Source of the DNA: Aphrocallistes beatrix
Taxonomy: Eukaryota > Porifera > Hexactinellida > Sceptrulophora > Aphrocallistidae
Length of the DNA: 64,000 bases
Assembly: GCA_963281255.1 (NCBI GenBank)
Contig: OY725488.1
Location: 248,001-312,000 of the forward strand
Direction of reading: 5' to 3'
The notes beneath the pieces were generated by a model that saw only the letters and a program-made list of their open reading frames with translations, did not search any database and was not told the origin of the DNA. The translations under genes and the position numbers were made by a program. Of the stretch, positions 20,946 through 30,783 are shown one piece after another; the first letter of the stretch is position 1, and each line of letters opens with the position of its first letter.

Positions 20946-21971
20946 ATGTCACTACCTCGAGTGAGTGTGAAACCACCTCCCAACATAGACCCAGTGAAAG
21001 CTTCCCCTGCTTACGGAATAGGCGCCTTGCCTAAGATCGACAGAGAAATTAACCAGGAGGACCTCCATGTTCGGCAGAAGGCCCTCAACCTCCTATCGGA
21101 CATGCTGCACTCTCCCAACAACATAGCTGAGGCTATCCGCGTGGGAGTTGTGAAGAGTTTGAAAAGTTCGCTCAGAGATCCGGACGAACACGTCCGTATA
21201 AAATCCACCGAGAACATGTTCATTTTATCCGGGCATGCCAAGGGGCGGGAGGCGTTGCTAGCCGAGGAGGTGATCGAACCATTATCGTCCCTATTCGAGG
21301 ACAAGGTGTATCAGATTCGGCGCTCCGTGCATTCGGTCCTGGAGACTCTCACTCGAAGCGAGGAGGGCGCTAGGTGTGCCATTGAGAGTCAGCTGGTCCC
21401 TCGCTTAGTAGAGCGTCTAAAGGCTGAGGAGGACTCCATAAAGGAACTGATCCTGGGCTCTCTCTACTATTGCATGACAAGGGACACCATGGACGCACTG
21501 GGCTGCTCTGCTATGACAGTTTTCATCTCTCTGCTCACTCACGATAATCCTAATATTCGCGGGAAAGCAGCGCGAGACATAATGACGCTGAGTTTCCCAC
21601 TGAAAGGAAAGGAATGCGCCGTTTCAGAGGACGCAATCCCCGCCTTAGTGCCCCTCCTCGAGGACTCGAGCAACTTCGTGAGGGCACAGGTGTCCGGGGC
21701 ACTCATGAGCATCAGCATCACCACGCAGGGGAAGATCGACTGTCTGAAATGGGGGGCTATTCCGAAGTTAATCCCACTAATACTAGACCCTACCCCCGAA
21801 GTGCAGCTCAACACGATCAAAGTCCTCACTACCCTCTCTGAGCACCCTAGGGGGCGCGAGTCCCTGCAAGAGACAGTCGAGAGGCTCAGCGACATCGCCG
21901 CTAGGTCTGGTGATGAGTACATTCGCCGCGCTGCTGAGGTTGCGGTTCGAGTCATTACTTGGAAGCCTTAA
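20946..21971 (+). CDS. RSPH14: radial spoke head 14 homologue (armadillo-repeat)
   Basis: An intronless 341-residue armadillo/HEAT-repeat protein matching RSPH14 (RTDR1) along its whole length. Landmarks include PPPNIDPVKASPAYGIGALP at the N-terminus, VRQKALNLLSDMLHSPN, LRDPDEHVRIKSTENM, FPLKGKECAVSEDAIPALVP, SGALMSISITTQGK and the end EVAVRVITWKP. RSPH14 is a component of the radial spokes of motile 9+2 cilia and flagella, so the organism very likely makes motile cilia. Length is close to the human protein. The 3'UTR region to 22278 holds no further gene. It sits between two coiled-coil genes that are partial copies of each other, which suggests they were duplicated around it. Confidence 0.92.
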   Translation: MSLPRVSVKPPPNIDPVKASPAYGIGALPKIDREINQEDLHVRQKALNLLSDMLHSPNNIAEAIRVGVVKSLKSSLRDPDEHVRIKSTENMFILSGHAKGREALLAEEVIEPLSSLFEDKVYQIRRSVHSVLETLTRSEEGARCAIESQLVPRLVERLKAEEDSIKELILGSLYYCMTRDTMDALGCSAMTVFISLLTHDNPNIRGKAARDIMTLSFPLKGKECAVSEDAIPALVPLLEDSSNFVRAQVSGALMSISITTQGKIDCLKWGAIPKLIPLILDPTPEVQLNTIKVLTTLSEHPRGRESLQETVERLSDIAARSGDEYIRRAAEVAVRVITWKP

Positions 21972-22278
21972 TCAGCATCGCTTATTCCACGGCACTTCTC
22001 ACTATGTATCACTCGTATATATCGCATGTACTAAGTTATACTACGGTCACATTGGGTTACCAACAAAACTTCATTGCTGGTAAACTGAGGGATTCGTCAA
22101 TGCTTGCCAAGTTCAAATAGATGAGTATACGTATTACCAATAATTTTGTCAAATTCGAAGCAATTTTTGCTGAATACAGAGCACTGAATGTAAACATGAA
22201 ATCTATTCATTCATAGACATAAGTTTCCAATGTTGAATATGCGTACTTAATATTATTATGTGTATATATTAGTTAGCT

Positions 22279-23873
22279 GTGATGTCAACGAGTGATTCAG
22301 ACTTCTCATTCGTCCTCACCAAAGCATCCTCTCAGGAGGAAGTCTCCCAATGGCTAAAAGAATCTTTCCCCAAAGCATGCGATAAACTGGAAGGCCTGAC
22401 TGGGAGGGAGCTCTACAGCATGTCGAGGGAAGAGTTGAAGCAGAAACTAGGTGGTGCACTGTCAGCAAATTTGTTTTCAAAACTTGGCAAAGAAAAGGAG
22501 CGCATTCCCAAGGAAGAGCAGACCCTAAGAGAGTCTGATTTAGAGAGGTTATTGCGTAATCGTCGTGAAGATATAGAAATCAGGGCTCCTCAGCAAATTA
22601 CGTCGCCTGCTTTTAAGAAATTGTCATCAATTGATAATTCACTCGTACAATCAGGTTAGTATCATCATGTACTGATACTACATAGTATATTAAATAGAAT
22701 CATAGAACATGTGGAGACGTTGGAATTTGATCTGAATATGACCTAAAATCGAAGTAGGAATTTGGCCCCAAACTATTTTCTATAAGAAAATGACCTAAAA
22801 TTTTCTTAGGTAATTTTCCGCATTCCCAACCTGTGGCAGTAGGCGATAGCGATGAAGTGGATCCTGCACTCACCAGCAGTCTGGGGCTAGCTAAGAAGGA
22901 TAAGGACCGGTTGGAAGGAGAGAAGAGAATTCTGATGGACGAGTGTGCGCGAGTGAAACAAGAAAAGCAAAAGATCAAAGAGGAGAGTTTCGAGATAGAC
23001 GAACAGCTGATCTGTGCTATGGAACAGCTGTCTGCCTACGAGAGGCAGCAGGCACTGATGGAGGAGAGACACAATGCCCTCCTGAGGGAGGCTCGTCTCC
23101 TGGAAGAAGACAATCTGGCCATGAAGGCAGTGATCAATGAGAAGGACGTCAAGTCTGCCAGCGACTGTGAGACCATTCGACAGCTCAAGGTTGATATTCA
23201 GTTTAACAACGATAAGATTGAGCAGATGAGAGAAGAGAAAGAGAGACTAGTCGCGAAATGTAACGATTTAGAACAGCGTTGTGCGACTAGTGAGCAAATA
23301 GAAGTGTTCAAAGCGGAAGAATTGGAACAAATAGAACAAACAAATAGAATCGCGAAAGAATTAGCGATATTCCGTTCTGATAATGAGAAGTTCCGCGAGA
23401 AAGACATTCCAAGCTTGTTACAAGACATCGAAGAACTGAAGCAGCTGAATAAGGCTACTTCTGAGCAGTACCAAAAGGAACTTCAAATGGTGAAGAGCGA
23501 CCGTGATCATCTGGAGAGAGACCTGCAAATGATTCGAGGCTTTCTCAACCTTGATGGAGGAGAAAAGAAGCCGATAGACAAATCAAAGGCTTCAGAACCC
23601 GAGACAAGAGACTCGATGAACATAATGGACCAACTATCTCGCCATTTTGAGGAGTGTTCTCTTGCATTGAAGAAGCTGGTGCAGCTGCTCAAGGCTAGCG
23701 TCAATGCTAAGGAGGGCCAATTGGATCGGAGATCTAAGGAGCTGAGAGATGCGAGGAATCGGAACGATTTCCTAGTACAGGAGGTTTTCACTCGTGGCGA
23801 AAAAATCAACCAGCTGACTGAAAGAGTTAAAACCATAGTGACAATGCCAGCAGCTTTGACGCCACAAAACTAG
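22279..23873 (+). CDS. chimeric SAM-domain plus coiled-coil protein
   Basis: Two exons, 22279-22654 and 22840-23873, join in phase 1 to give 469 residues. Exon 1 carries a SAM domain of the EPS8 C-terminal type (EEVSQWLKESFPKACDKLEG, LTGRELYSMSREELKQKLGG, ANLFSKLGKEKERIP) most similar to that of the gene at 25268, including the downstream ESDLERLLRNRREDIE segment. Exon 2 begins with the same acceptor context (gtggcag|ta) and the same protein, VGDSDEV, as exon 3 of the gene at 18650, and is uninterrupted coiled coil. The C-terminal CAP-Gly-like part of that gene is missing; the frame ends at TPQN just where it would begin. This looks like a new gene made by combining two neighbours. Function unknown; SAM and coiled coil both suggest oligomeric scaffolding. 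Confidence 0.7.
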
Positions 23874-24086
23874 ATACACATACCTAACTTTCAACGAAAC
23901 TTTTTATATGAATTTCTTTATTTTCTATGCTTCTTGTGCGTTCTGAATGGGACGCACTATGCACCCATTCTCAATATTGGGCCACACTCGCCCTGTGACA
24001 ATTTTTTCACATATTCCCTTCCCATTATTCGAGAGGATATTTCATATTCAACATATAATTCTCATAACTACTCACTTATTTCACTG

Positions 24087-24842
24087 TTATTTGCCATAAT
24101 TTTGTTTGGTGTTTGCAAATTTTTTCAACACCTCTTGAACTTGCCCCCACTGAATGTATTGATGCGAAAAGAAGTGATGTATTTCAGTGAACTGCAAATG
24201 CCAAGGTGGGTATCCGCATGTAGAGAACACAGGCCCGAATACTACAGCTAATTCGGGAGGTGTAAACGCCACTTCTTCTACCACTACCTTATGGAATTCA
24301 TCTGCTGTCAGCGAGTCCTCATTCTGACTTTCTGAGACAACTTTTGTCGCCAACTTCGTTAGCAATGGCTTCCCGTATCCCTTATCAATAAAAATCACTT
24401 CTAGCCTGCTCTCCTTACGAATGCTCCCGTCTTGAGAGTGTTCGTGGTGCATCTCTACGAGTGTGATTTTGTTCCCATCTAGATTGATTTCTCCATTGAA
24501 TCTGTTTTTTAGAGAATTAAAAATTTTGTGCACTGCCATCTCTTCAACGCCATTTTGTGAATAAAATGTGACTGTTTCTATGCCCAAACTTGAGAACCAA
24601 GTTATTATTTCCGCGAGAGAACTAGATCTGTATCGCTTTTCATTGAATATGAGCGCAGCATGTTTGGGAATCTTGTTCAGCTCTTGCTTGCATCTAACTA
24701 TGCTATCTTGTGACGGAACTTTGTAGAATGTATAAAAGGATAGACAAGCTAGCACCAGTCTTGCTCTGGTATACAGTTTGTTCCACCAAATAGGTCGGTA
24801 TAGCGCAGAAATTAGAAAGATTACCAAGAACACTGTCCACAT
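24087..24842 (-). CDS. NUS1: NUS1/NgBR-like subunit of dehydrodolichyl diphosphate synthase
   Basis: An intronless 251-residue protein read on the minus strand. Two hydrophobic stretches near the N-terminus (about 2-16 and 28-42) are likely ER membrane anchors. The cis-prenyltransferase-like fold follows: KIPKHAALIFNEKRYRSSSL at about 58-77, FSSLGIETVTFYSQNG, and the C-terminus with ELAVVFGPVFSTCGYPPWHL, FTEIHHF and the final NYGK. NUS1 pairs with DHDDS to make the polyprenyl precursor of dolichol for protein glycosylation. Like other NUS1 proteins it lacks the catalytic Asp of the first motif (FNEKRYR). The family's C-terminal RxG motif, which completes the active site, reads N-Y-G here, a notable change at a normally invariant Arg. 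It converges with the chimeric gene ending at 23873. Confidence 0.85.
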   Translation of the reverse strand: MWTVFLVIFLISALYRPIWWNKLYTRARLVLACLSFYTFYKVPSQDSIVRCKQELNKIPKHAALIFNEKRYRSSSLAEIITWFSSLGIETVTFYSQNGVEEMAVHKIFNSLKNRFNGEINLDGNKITLVEMHHEHSQDGSIRKESRLEVIFIDKGYGKPLLTKLATKVVSESQNEDSLTADEFHKVVVEEVAFTPPELAVVFGPVFSTCGYPPWHLQFTEIHHFFSHQYIQWGQVQEVLKKFANTKQNYGK

Positions 24843-25267
24843 ATTGGATAATGATACCAGTATTAGCTAACTTCACAAATGTATTCTCTCCTGTGTATCA
24901 GAACGTTTTGGGCATCTAGCAATAACGTGAGCACTACGGACCATAGTGGCGAAGCTTTGGTTTCTCGATTGTGGTACAGCCTCCATATAGTAATTAAATA
25001 ATCCAGTCAAGACCTACTGTTTGCTGCTCATGTGTGATAGATATAGATATTTGTAGGTATAAAATACTGTTCATTATGGACAGTTCTGTGCTCACATCCT
25101 AGAAACAGTGAATTAGAATGTCGCCTCCTTTTTGCATGCTGTATTGGGGAGCTCACTTTGATAAGGTATACCATAAATGACTGATAAATTGCAGTAAAAT
25201 GATGTTCTGCTGATTTGGTCAAGGTTGAAATGACCCTAGGACAAATCTAGAGTTGTAATTCATTCCA
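24843..25267. other. divergent promoter region
   Basis: This 425-bp spacer separates the minus-strand NUS1 gene from the plus-strand SAM gene, so it should hold both promoters. A 64-codon minus frame at 25028-25222 has no family features. Confidence 0.45.
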
Positions 25268-26446
25268 ATGAGCTTTGAAATGGTATCAAGGCTGATCAAT
25301 AACTTAGAAAAAAAGCCGATGTTAGAGAATACGTTTGACTCCGTGCTCTCACTGGCCCTCACCAAGAAGTCGACCAAGCAGGAGGTCTCGCTGTGGCTTG
25401 AAGAGGAGGGGTTTCTCCTCGCGCGCGACAAACTGAAAGGAATCACTGGCAAGGAGCTGTACGGTATGTCTAAAGATGATTTGAGGAAGATGCTCGGTTT
25501 TGCAGAGTCGGCGCGCTTGTTCTCCAAACTTCTGAAGGAGAAGGAACGGCTCCCCGTCTCGGAACAGACCATAAAGGAGTCGGACTTCCAGAGGTTCATG
25601 CGGATCCGCCGTGAAGATGTGGACAGCAGGATACCTAACAACCCGATCACTACATTCAGCGCCCCCACCGTCCCCCCTAAGCCGAACCGGCCAATGATCC
25701 GAGAAGTGTTCCATGAACCGGACGAGCCCGTGAGAGGGAAGTACGCTGAGAAAGTAAGAAAATCGAAGGAGAAGTCGAGTGAGAAGAGAGCCAGCAAGCG
25801 AGTCGAGGCTGTTCCTCCTAAAGAGGCTTCTGGGAAGAAGGATAGGCGCAGCAAAGATCGGAAGGAGAGTCCCGACTCAGAACTTAGCGAGTCGGAGGAG
25901 GACAAGAAGCGGCGGCATAGACATAAGAAGGAGAAGAAGGAGAGAAGAGAGAGGGAAGAGGGGAAGGAGAAGAAAGAGAGACACAGGCGGGCATACAGGT
26001 CTAAGCGATCCTCGGAGAGCGCTTCTTCTGATTCTGAGTCAGACGAGTCTCCTGACTCTCATCCCAAATCTCGACACAGAAGCCGGCGGAGGGAGAGGGA
26101 CAGAAAGAAGAATCAAGAGAAAGAAAAGAAGAAAGAAGAGCAGCCAGAGGCCACCGCATCTCCTCCCCCTCCCCAGCCCTACAATGTAAACCCCATGGGA
26201 CCTCAGATGTCCCCCTACGCCCCCATATCTCCGGTCTCTCCGATCTTGTCTCCTCATCTCCACCCACGATACCCTCTCCCCTTCCCTGACCCCTACACCA
26301 ACCAGATGATGATGCAGCAGGCCCAGATCGTCCGTGCGGAACAAGACAAATTCGCGGCAGAAATGAGACTCAGACAGCTCAAGTCCGGATTCGGAGCTCC
26401 TGGCGCTCTCTCCTTCCCTCCTCCGATGCCGTATCAGAACTTTTAA
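25268..26446 (+). CDS. EPS8-type SAM protein with basic RS/KE-rich region
   Basis: An intronless 392-residue protein. A SAM domain of EPS8 C-terminal type lies at about residues 33-95 (EVSLWLEEEGFLLARDKLKG, ITGKELYGMSKDDLRKMLGF, ARLFSKLLKEKERLP), followed by ESDFQRFMRIRREDV. Residues 155-290 are extremely rich in Lys, Arg, Glu and Ser, partly RS-like and possibly nuclear. A Pro-rich segment (PPPPQPYNVNPMGPQMSP and after) runs to about 345, then a Gln/Met-rich helical end. EPS8 SAM-like regions act in actin binding and signalling scaffolds, but EPS8's PTB and SH3 domains are absent. The SAM exon of the chimeric gene at 22279 is its nearest relative in the window. The start could also be the Met at 25280 or 25322; 25268 is the first ATG. 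Confidence 0.7.
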   Translation: MSFEMVSRLINNLEKKPMLENTFDSVLSLALTKKSTKQEVSLWLEEEGFLLARDKLKGITGKELYGMSKDDLRKMLGFAESARLFSKLLKEKERLPVSEQTIKESDFQRFMRIRREDVDSRIPNNPITTFSAPTVPPKPNRPMIREVFHEPDEPVRGKYAEKVRKSKEKSSEKRASKRVEAVPPKEASGKKDRRSKDRKESPDSELSESEEDKKRRHRHKKEKKERREREEGKEKKERHRRAYRSKRSSESASSDSESDESPDSHPKSRHRSRRRERDRKKNQEKEKKKEEQPEATASPPPPQPYNVNPMGPQMSPYAPISPVSPILSPHLHPRYPLPFPDPYTNQMMMQQAQIVRAEQDKFAAEMRLRQLKSGFGAPGALSFPPPMPYQNF

Positions 26447-26619
26447 CAATAATCTCTATTTATATATAACTCTACTTTCCACTTCATATTCAGCCCTAGC
26501 AGGGTCTTACATATTTATGTTCATAATTTATTAATTGATTGTTGATTGATATTATTTCTTATCGCTGCATCATACCAATGTGTCTCTCAACGTTAGAGTT
26601 ATAATATACGTTTGAAGGT

Positions 26620-29600
26620 ATGAGTCAGAATCTGAACAAACTCAAGAACATTTCTCCAGATCTGTCTTCGGATGAGCTGGTGAACAGACTCCAGTCAATG
26701 GAGATCGTTCTGGGCAAGATTGACCAGCAGGAAGGAGATCTGCCCACTAGCATCACTAGCCTGTCCTCACAACTCATTGATGAGGACATTCTCAGCCACA
26801 AGGACAAGCAAGTTCGGTTTTCAACAGCTATTTGCATTGGAGAGCTGTTCCGTATCTGCTGCCCACAGCCGCCGTTCTCGCTGGAGGCTCTGAAGAGTGT
26901 GTTCCACTTACTACTGACGCAACTCCGCGGCCTCTCCAACCCGAAGAGTTCGCACTACGAGAAGCTCTGCTACCTGGTGGAGACCATCGCGGAGGTGAAG
27001 TGCTGTCTCCTGTGCTTGGACGTGGAGGAGGGACAGGAGATCGTGCTGGATATCTTCCGGACCGTGTTCATGTGTTTGCACCAGGACCAAGGAAAGCGGG
27101 TGTGTCACAGACTTCATTTTATCCTTTCACCGCATACGCGCGTTTATATTTATACCATTTAGGTCCAAGGGTACTTACTAGAGATCCTCCACTGCCTGCT
27201 TCAGGAGAGTGAGAACTTGCCCCCTGGGGTGCTAGAGAGCATGCTGCAGTACCTAGTGGAGCCGCTCTCGAAGGAGAGGCCTGTCGCCAACAAGATGATC
27301 AGTAAACTGCTGGACAAGTCGTTCAACCAGCTTGAGCAGTACATCCGCATCTTCTTCAACAACTGGCTGGTGACAGGGGCGAGTGAGAGCGGCGAGCTCA
27401 CAGCTCAGATGTACGAGCTGCTCTACCAGATACACCTGGTGCAACCGCAGCTCATCTCTAACGTACTGCCGCAGCTAGAAGTGAAAGTGAAAGGATCCGA
27501 GATCAAGGATCGGATGGATGGGGTGCAGGTGCTGGTCCGACTCTTCACCGCGAGGGATTTCCTCTTGGCCAGGAGCAACAAGCCTCTCTGGCAGATGTAT
27601 CTCAGTAAGAATTGAGTTGAAACTTTCATAGGCGCAGCTAGGGATGATCGCTGCTTAATATTTCAGCAGGGCGCGTGCGCCCTATACTTTTGTATTATAG
27701 GTCTGGGGGACACGGTCCCACCTAAATGTCCCTATTTGCGCCTATGAAAGGATAATAGTAAGGGCCAATGAGTATGTTTACGGGGTTCGCTCTCTTAGGC
27801 CGATTCCGGGACATCGAGTCCAAAGTCCGCTTACTCTGTCTCCAGAGCTGCAAGCACTTCTACAGGGAGCCTGAACTCCTGCCCGACCTCATCCTCCAGT
27901 GGAACGACAGACACTGCGACAGTGAGGAGGCTATTCGTCGCGAGGTGATTAAGCTCGTGTCCATGGTTCTCGACTGTCCAGACAGACACGCCCTCTTATC
28001 TGAGGAGGTCCTTGTCTCCCTATGCACTATTCTCAAGGATAGAATGCTAGATAAAAAGTGGCAGGTGAGAAAAACCGCGATGACCTCAGCTTCTCTCACC
28101 CACCTGAAGATCTGGTCATCAGGAGATAGTCTCGACAAGATCAAGTCGTCAGCCTCGTGCGTAGATTGGGTGCTGGAGAAGCTCTTGCACCAGTATTACC
28201 AGCCTTTCAACCATGACAAGTGCTACGTCACATATCTCATCATCAGACAGCTGTTCCCAACCGATCCTCTCCCCAATCGCTACGCGGCTATTGTCACCGC
28301 TTTCAAGACCTGTAACGAGAACGCAGCCCTAGCTCTCAATGACATTTTGCGCAAAAAGGTAGATACTGAGTCTAACTTTAGGACCGCTGTCGATCCCAAA
28401 TCTTCCCACGATGACAAGACAAACTCTATCAAGCTACTGAGACGGTATCTCCCCGAGCCTGAATACCTCAGCCAGTTCTTAGAGATGGTAGAAAAGGACA
28501 GAAAAATATCTAAGAGCATGCGCGAGATGCTCAAGCAGAATGTGGGCGTCGAAGCGAGTTTGAGAGCTCGAGACCAGATCCTGACTGCACTGGGGGCGGA
28601 GCACAAGTGCTACACGGTAGCGAGGTCCGTTTTGGACATGTCGGTGTCCCTCTTGATGGACAAAGAGGGGGTGGGGGAGCTGCTGAAGCAGGCTTGGTCC
28701 GACCTTGCTAACAACGATTCAGAGGGAGCTGAGTGCATCCTCAAGTTGGTTACCCTCTTCGTACAGAACAACGCGTCTCTTCTCGCCTCTCAAGAAACGC
28801 TGGAACAGCTGCTACAGCTGTCACACACTGACGAGCAATCTCTATCTCTCTCTGCCGTCGAAATACTCTCTCTCAACGCTGGAGCACTCAGGAGCTGTTC
28901 CTACCCAGTCCTCACCAAGATACAGACCTCAATGGTCAGTCTCACCGCTCAAGGAACGCCTAAGTTTGCGAAATTCGCGGTGAAGTATCTGAGCATAACT
29001 TGCAAAGACTCCCATTCAGTGCTCCATCGAGCCCTGATGAAACTGAAAGACAACCACATGGATTTTGAAGATGACAATATTGAAACTGTCATCACGACGT
29101 TTGGTTGCATCGGACTCTTCGAGCCTCAAGTTTACACAAATAAGCTCGCAAAGGAGGTCATCAACCAATTCATCATAAAGCAGATTATCTCGAAAGATCG
29201 CGACTCCCCTGCTAAAGGGAGGCGAGGCAGGGCTTGGGAAGAAGAGAGTAAAGTTTCGCGCGAAGTGAGGATAAAGCTATCTGCTTTGAAAGCTGTGATG
29301 CGATGGTTGTTAGGACACGAGGACAAGGAAGAAAGCAAGATTCAGCCTATCGTGCGCTTGCTTTGTTCTGTGATTGAAAATGAAGGAGACCTCACGAACC
29401 AAGGATGCTTGCTGCCCGCAGAGAAAGCGCATATGCGACTGAAAGCGGCTACTTGCCTTCTCAAATTAGGTATTTGCTCTTCTTGATAGATTTCCTATGG
29501 AATAATCAGATTTATTATATATTTACTCGTTACAGGAACCAGTCAGGAGTGTTACAAAGCTCTGACCTATGATCAGTGGTACAAACTCACGTTCACCATC

Positions 29601-30575
29601 ACTGATTCCTGTCAGAAAGTGAGAGAGATCTTCATCAAGAAGTTGACGAAGGGTGCTCGTTCCCTACGTCTCCCCTCTCAGTACACGAGTCTGTTCTGCT
29701 TGTCTGCTTTGGACATCAATCAAGAAATATTCAAGTTGGCTAAGCAGCAGTTACAGAGGTGCGTCGCATTCCGCAGACACCTGGTGGAGCAGTGTGGGGG
29801 GCTGAGCGTAGAGCCTGCCAACATTCTTCCCGAGTACCTCCTCCCCTATGTCATCCACCTGCTAGCCTACGACGAGGAGATGTCAGCCCCCAACGCCGAA
29901 TCCCGTCGCAGAGCTGAGAAGTGCCTCTGGTTTATCCTGGAGCCGATCGTGCAGAAGTCTAACCGGTTCGCATTCTTCATGAAGCTCCTGAACACCATCA
30001 AGTCCACCCGCGAGGCGGTGCTGGACAGCGTCGACAGTACAGAGCGGCTGCATTCCATCTGCGACTTGGTCGGTAAGATCCTAGCAACCAAAGTGCATCA
30101 AATCTCCACTGAAGAGTACAAGGACCCGATTCTCCTCCCGAAACACCTCTACAAGCAAGACAGCGATGCCGTGCTACAGACTGAGGACTCCACGCAGTTC
30201 ATGGAGGCAGCGGGGGCGCTGTCTCCTTCCTCACTCGCTCAGCACGACATGGAGACAGAAGGGGTACAGCCCGACCAGACCTCCCAGGAAGCGTTTATAA
30301 GCGCAGATGAGGAGAGTGTGGGCTCTCCCTCTCCTCATGCTATGCAGAGCGAGGATCCTTCTAGCCACCATGAGGGAGCAATGGAGGCAGATAACGCCTG
30401 TGACAGTAACGAGAGTAGCACAACGTGTGACGCGTCTCCATCTTCGGAATCAGTTCATAACACTTCCGGCCGGAAACGGAAACGTAATGCTAGCCAAACT
30501 CCGACTGACACGATTTCTTCTGGCAACTCAGATGCAGTGCAATCAGTGAGGAAAAGCCAGCGACTACGCAAGTAA
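26620..30575 (+). CDS. PDS5: cohesin regulator PDS5
   Basis: Four exons, 26620-27099, 27163-27604, 27799-29469 and 29536-30575, give 1210 residues in continuous phase. The protein is a HEAT-repeat solenoid matching PDS5 in order: a conserved N-terminus, FSTAICIGELFRICCPQPPF at about 70-89, the SRFRDIESKVRLLCLQSCKH segment across the second junction, LKDRMLDKKWQVRKTAM, FIKKLTKGARSLRLPSQYTS, and a C-terminal acidic then basic tail ending RKSQRLRK. PDS5 binds the kleisin of cohesin with WAPL and sororin and controls sister-chromatid cohesion and cohesin release in the nucleus. It is somewhat shorter than human PDS5A/B (1337/1447) because the tail is short. Intron 27605-27798 is mostly a MITE-like inverted-repeat element. 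The C-terminal KR-rich end resembles the PDS5B AT-hook/basic tail. Confidence 0.93.
27623..27750. mobile_element. MITE-like inverted-repeat element inside a PDS5 intron
   Basis: Terminal inverted repeats begin ctttcataggcgca at 27623-27636, and their perfect complement is at 27737-27750. With two mismatches the arms extend to 22 bp (taggga core). The interior contains a second short palindrome, gggcgcgtgcgccc, near 27668. The element fills about two thirds of the 194-nt intron and may have enlarged a previously tiny one. No clear target-site duplication was found. Confidence 0.7.
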
Positions 30576-30783
30576 GCCAATCCTTAAAAGCTTTTGATCT
30601 CGAGCTCTTACTCTACGGTAATCAGTGATTAGTTCACAATGATCTTTTCATTCACATTTCATGTTATTTGAGTAATTATTGTATAATTTCAGTATTTAAA
30701 TCAATCTATTCATTTGATTTCTCCACCTACTTTTTGACACATACACATTCTTATTGAATAATTAGTTTAACTTTGTATGAGGA

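Noticed and set aside
25779..26449. Several long frames antisense to or overlapping the Lys/Arg/Glu-rich gene
   Set aside because: Purine-rich codon repetition opens the other frames; only the 25268 frame has a conserved domain.
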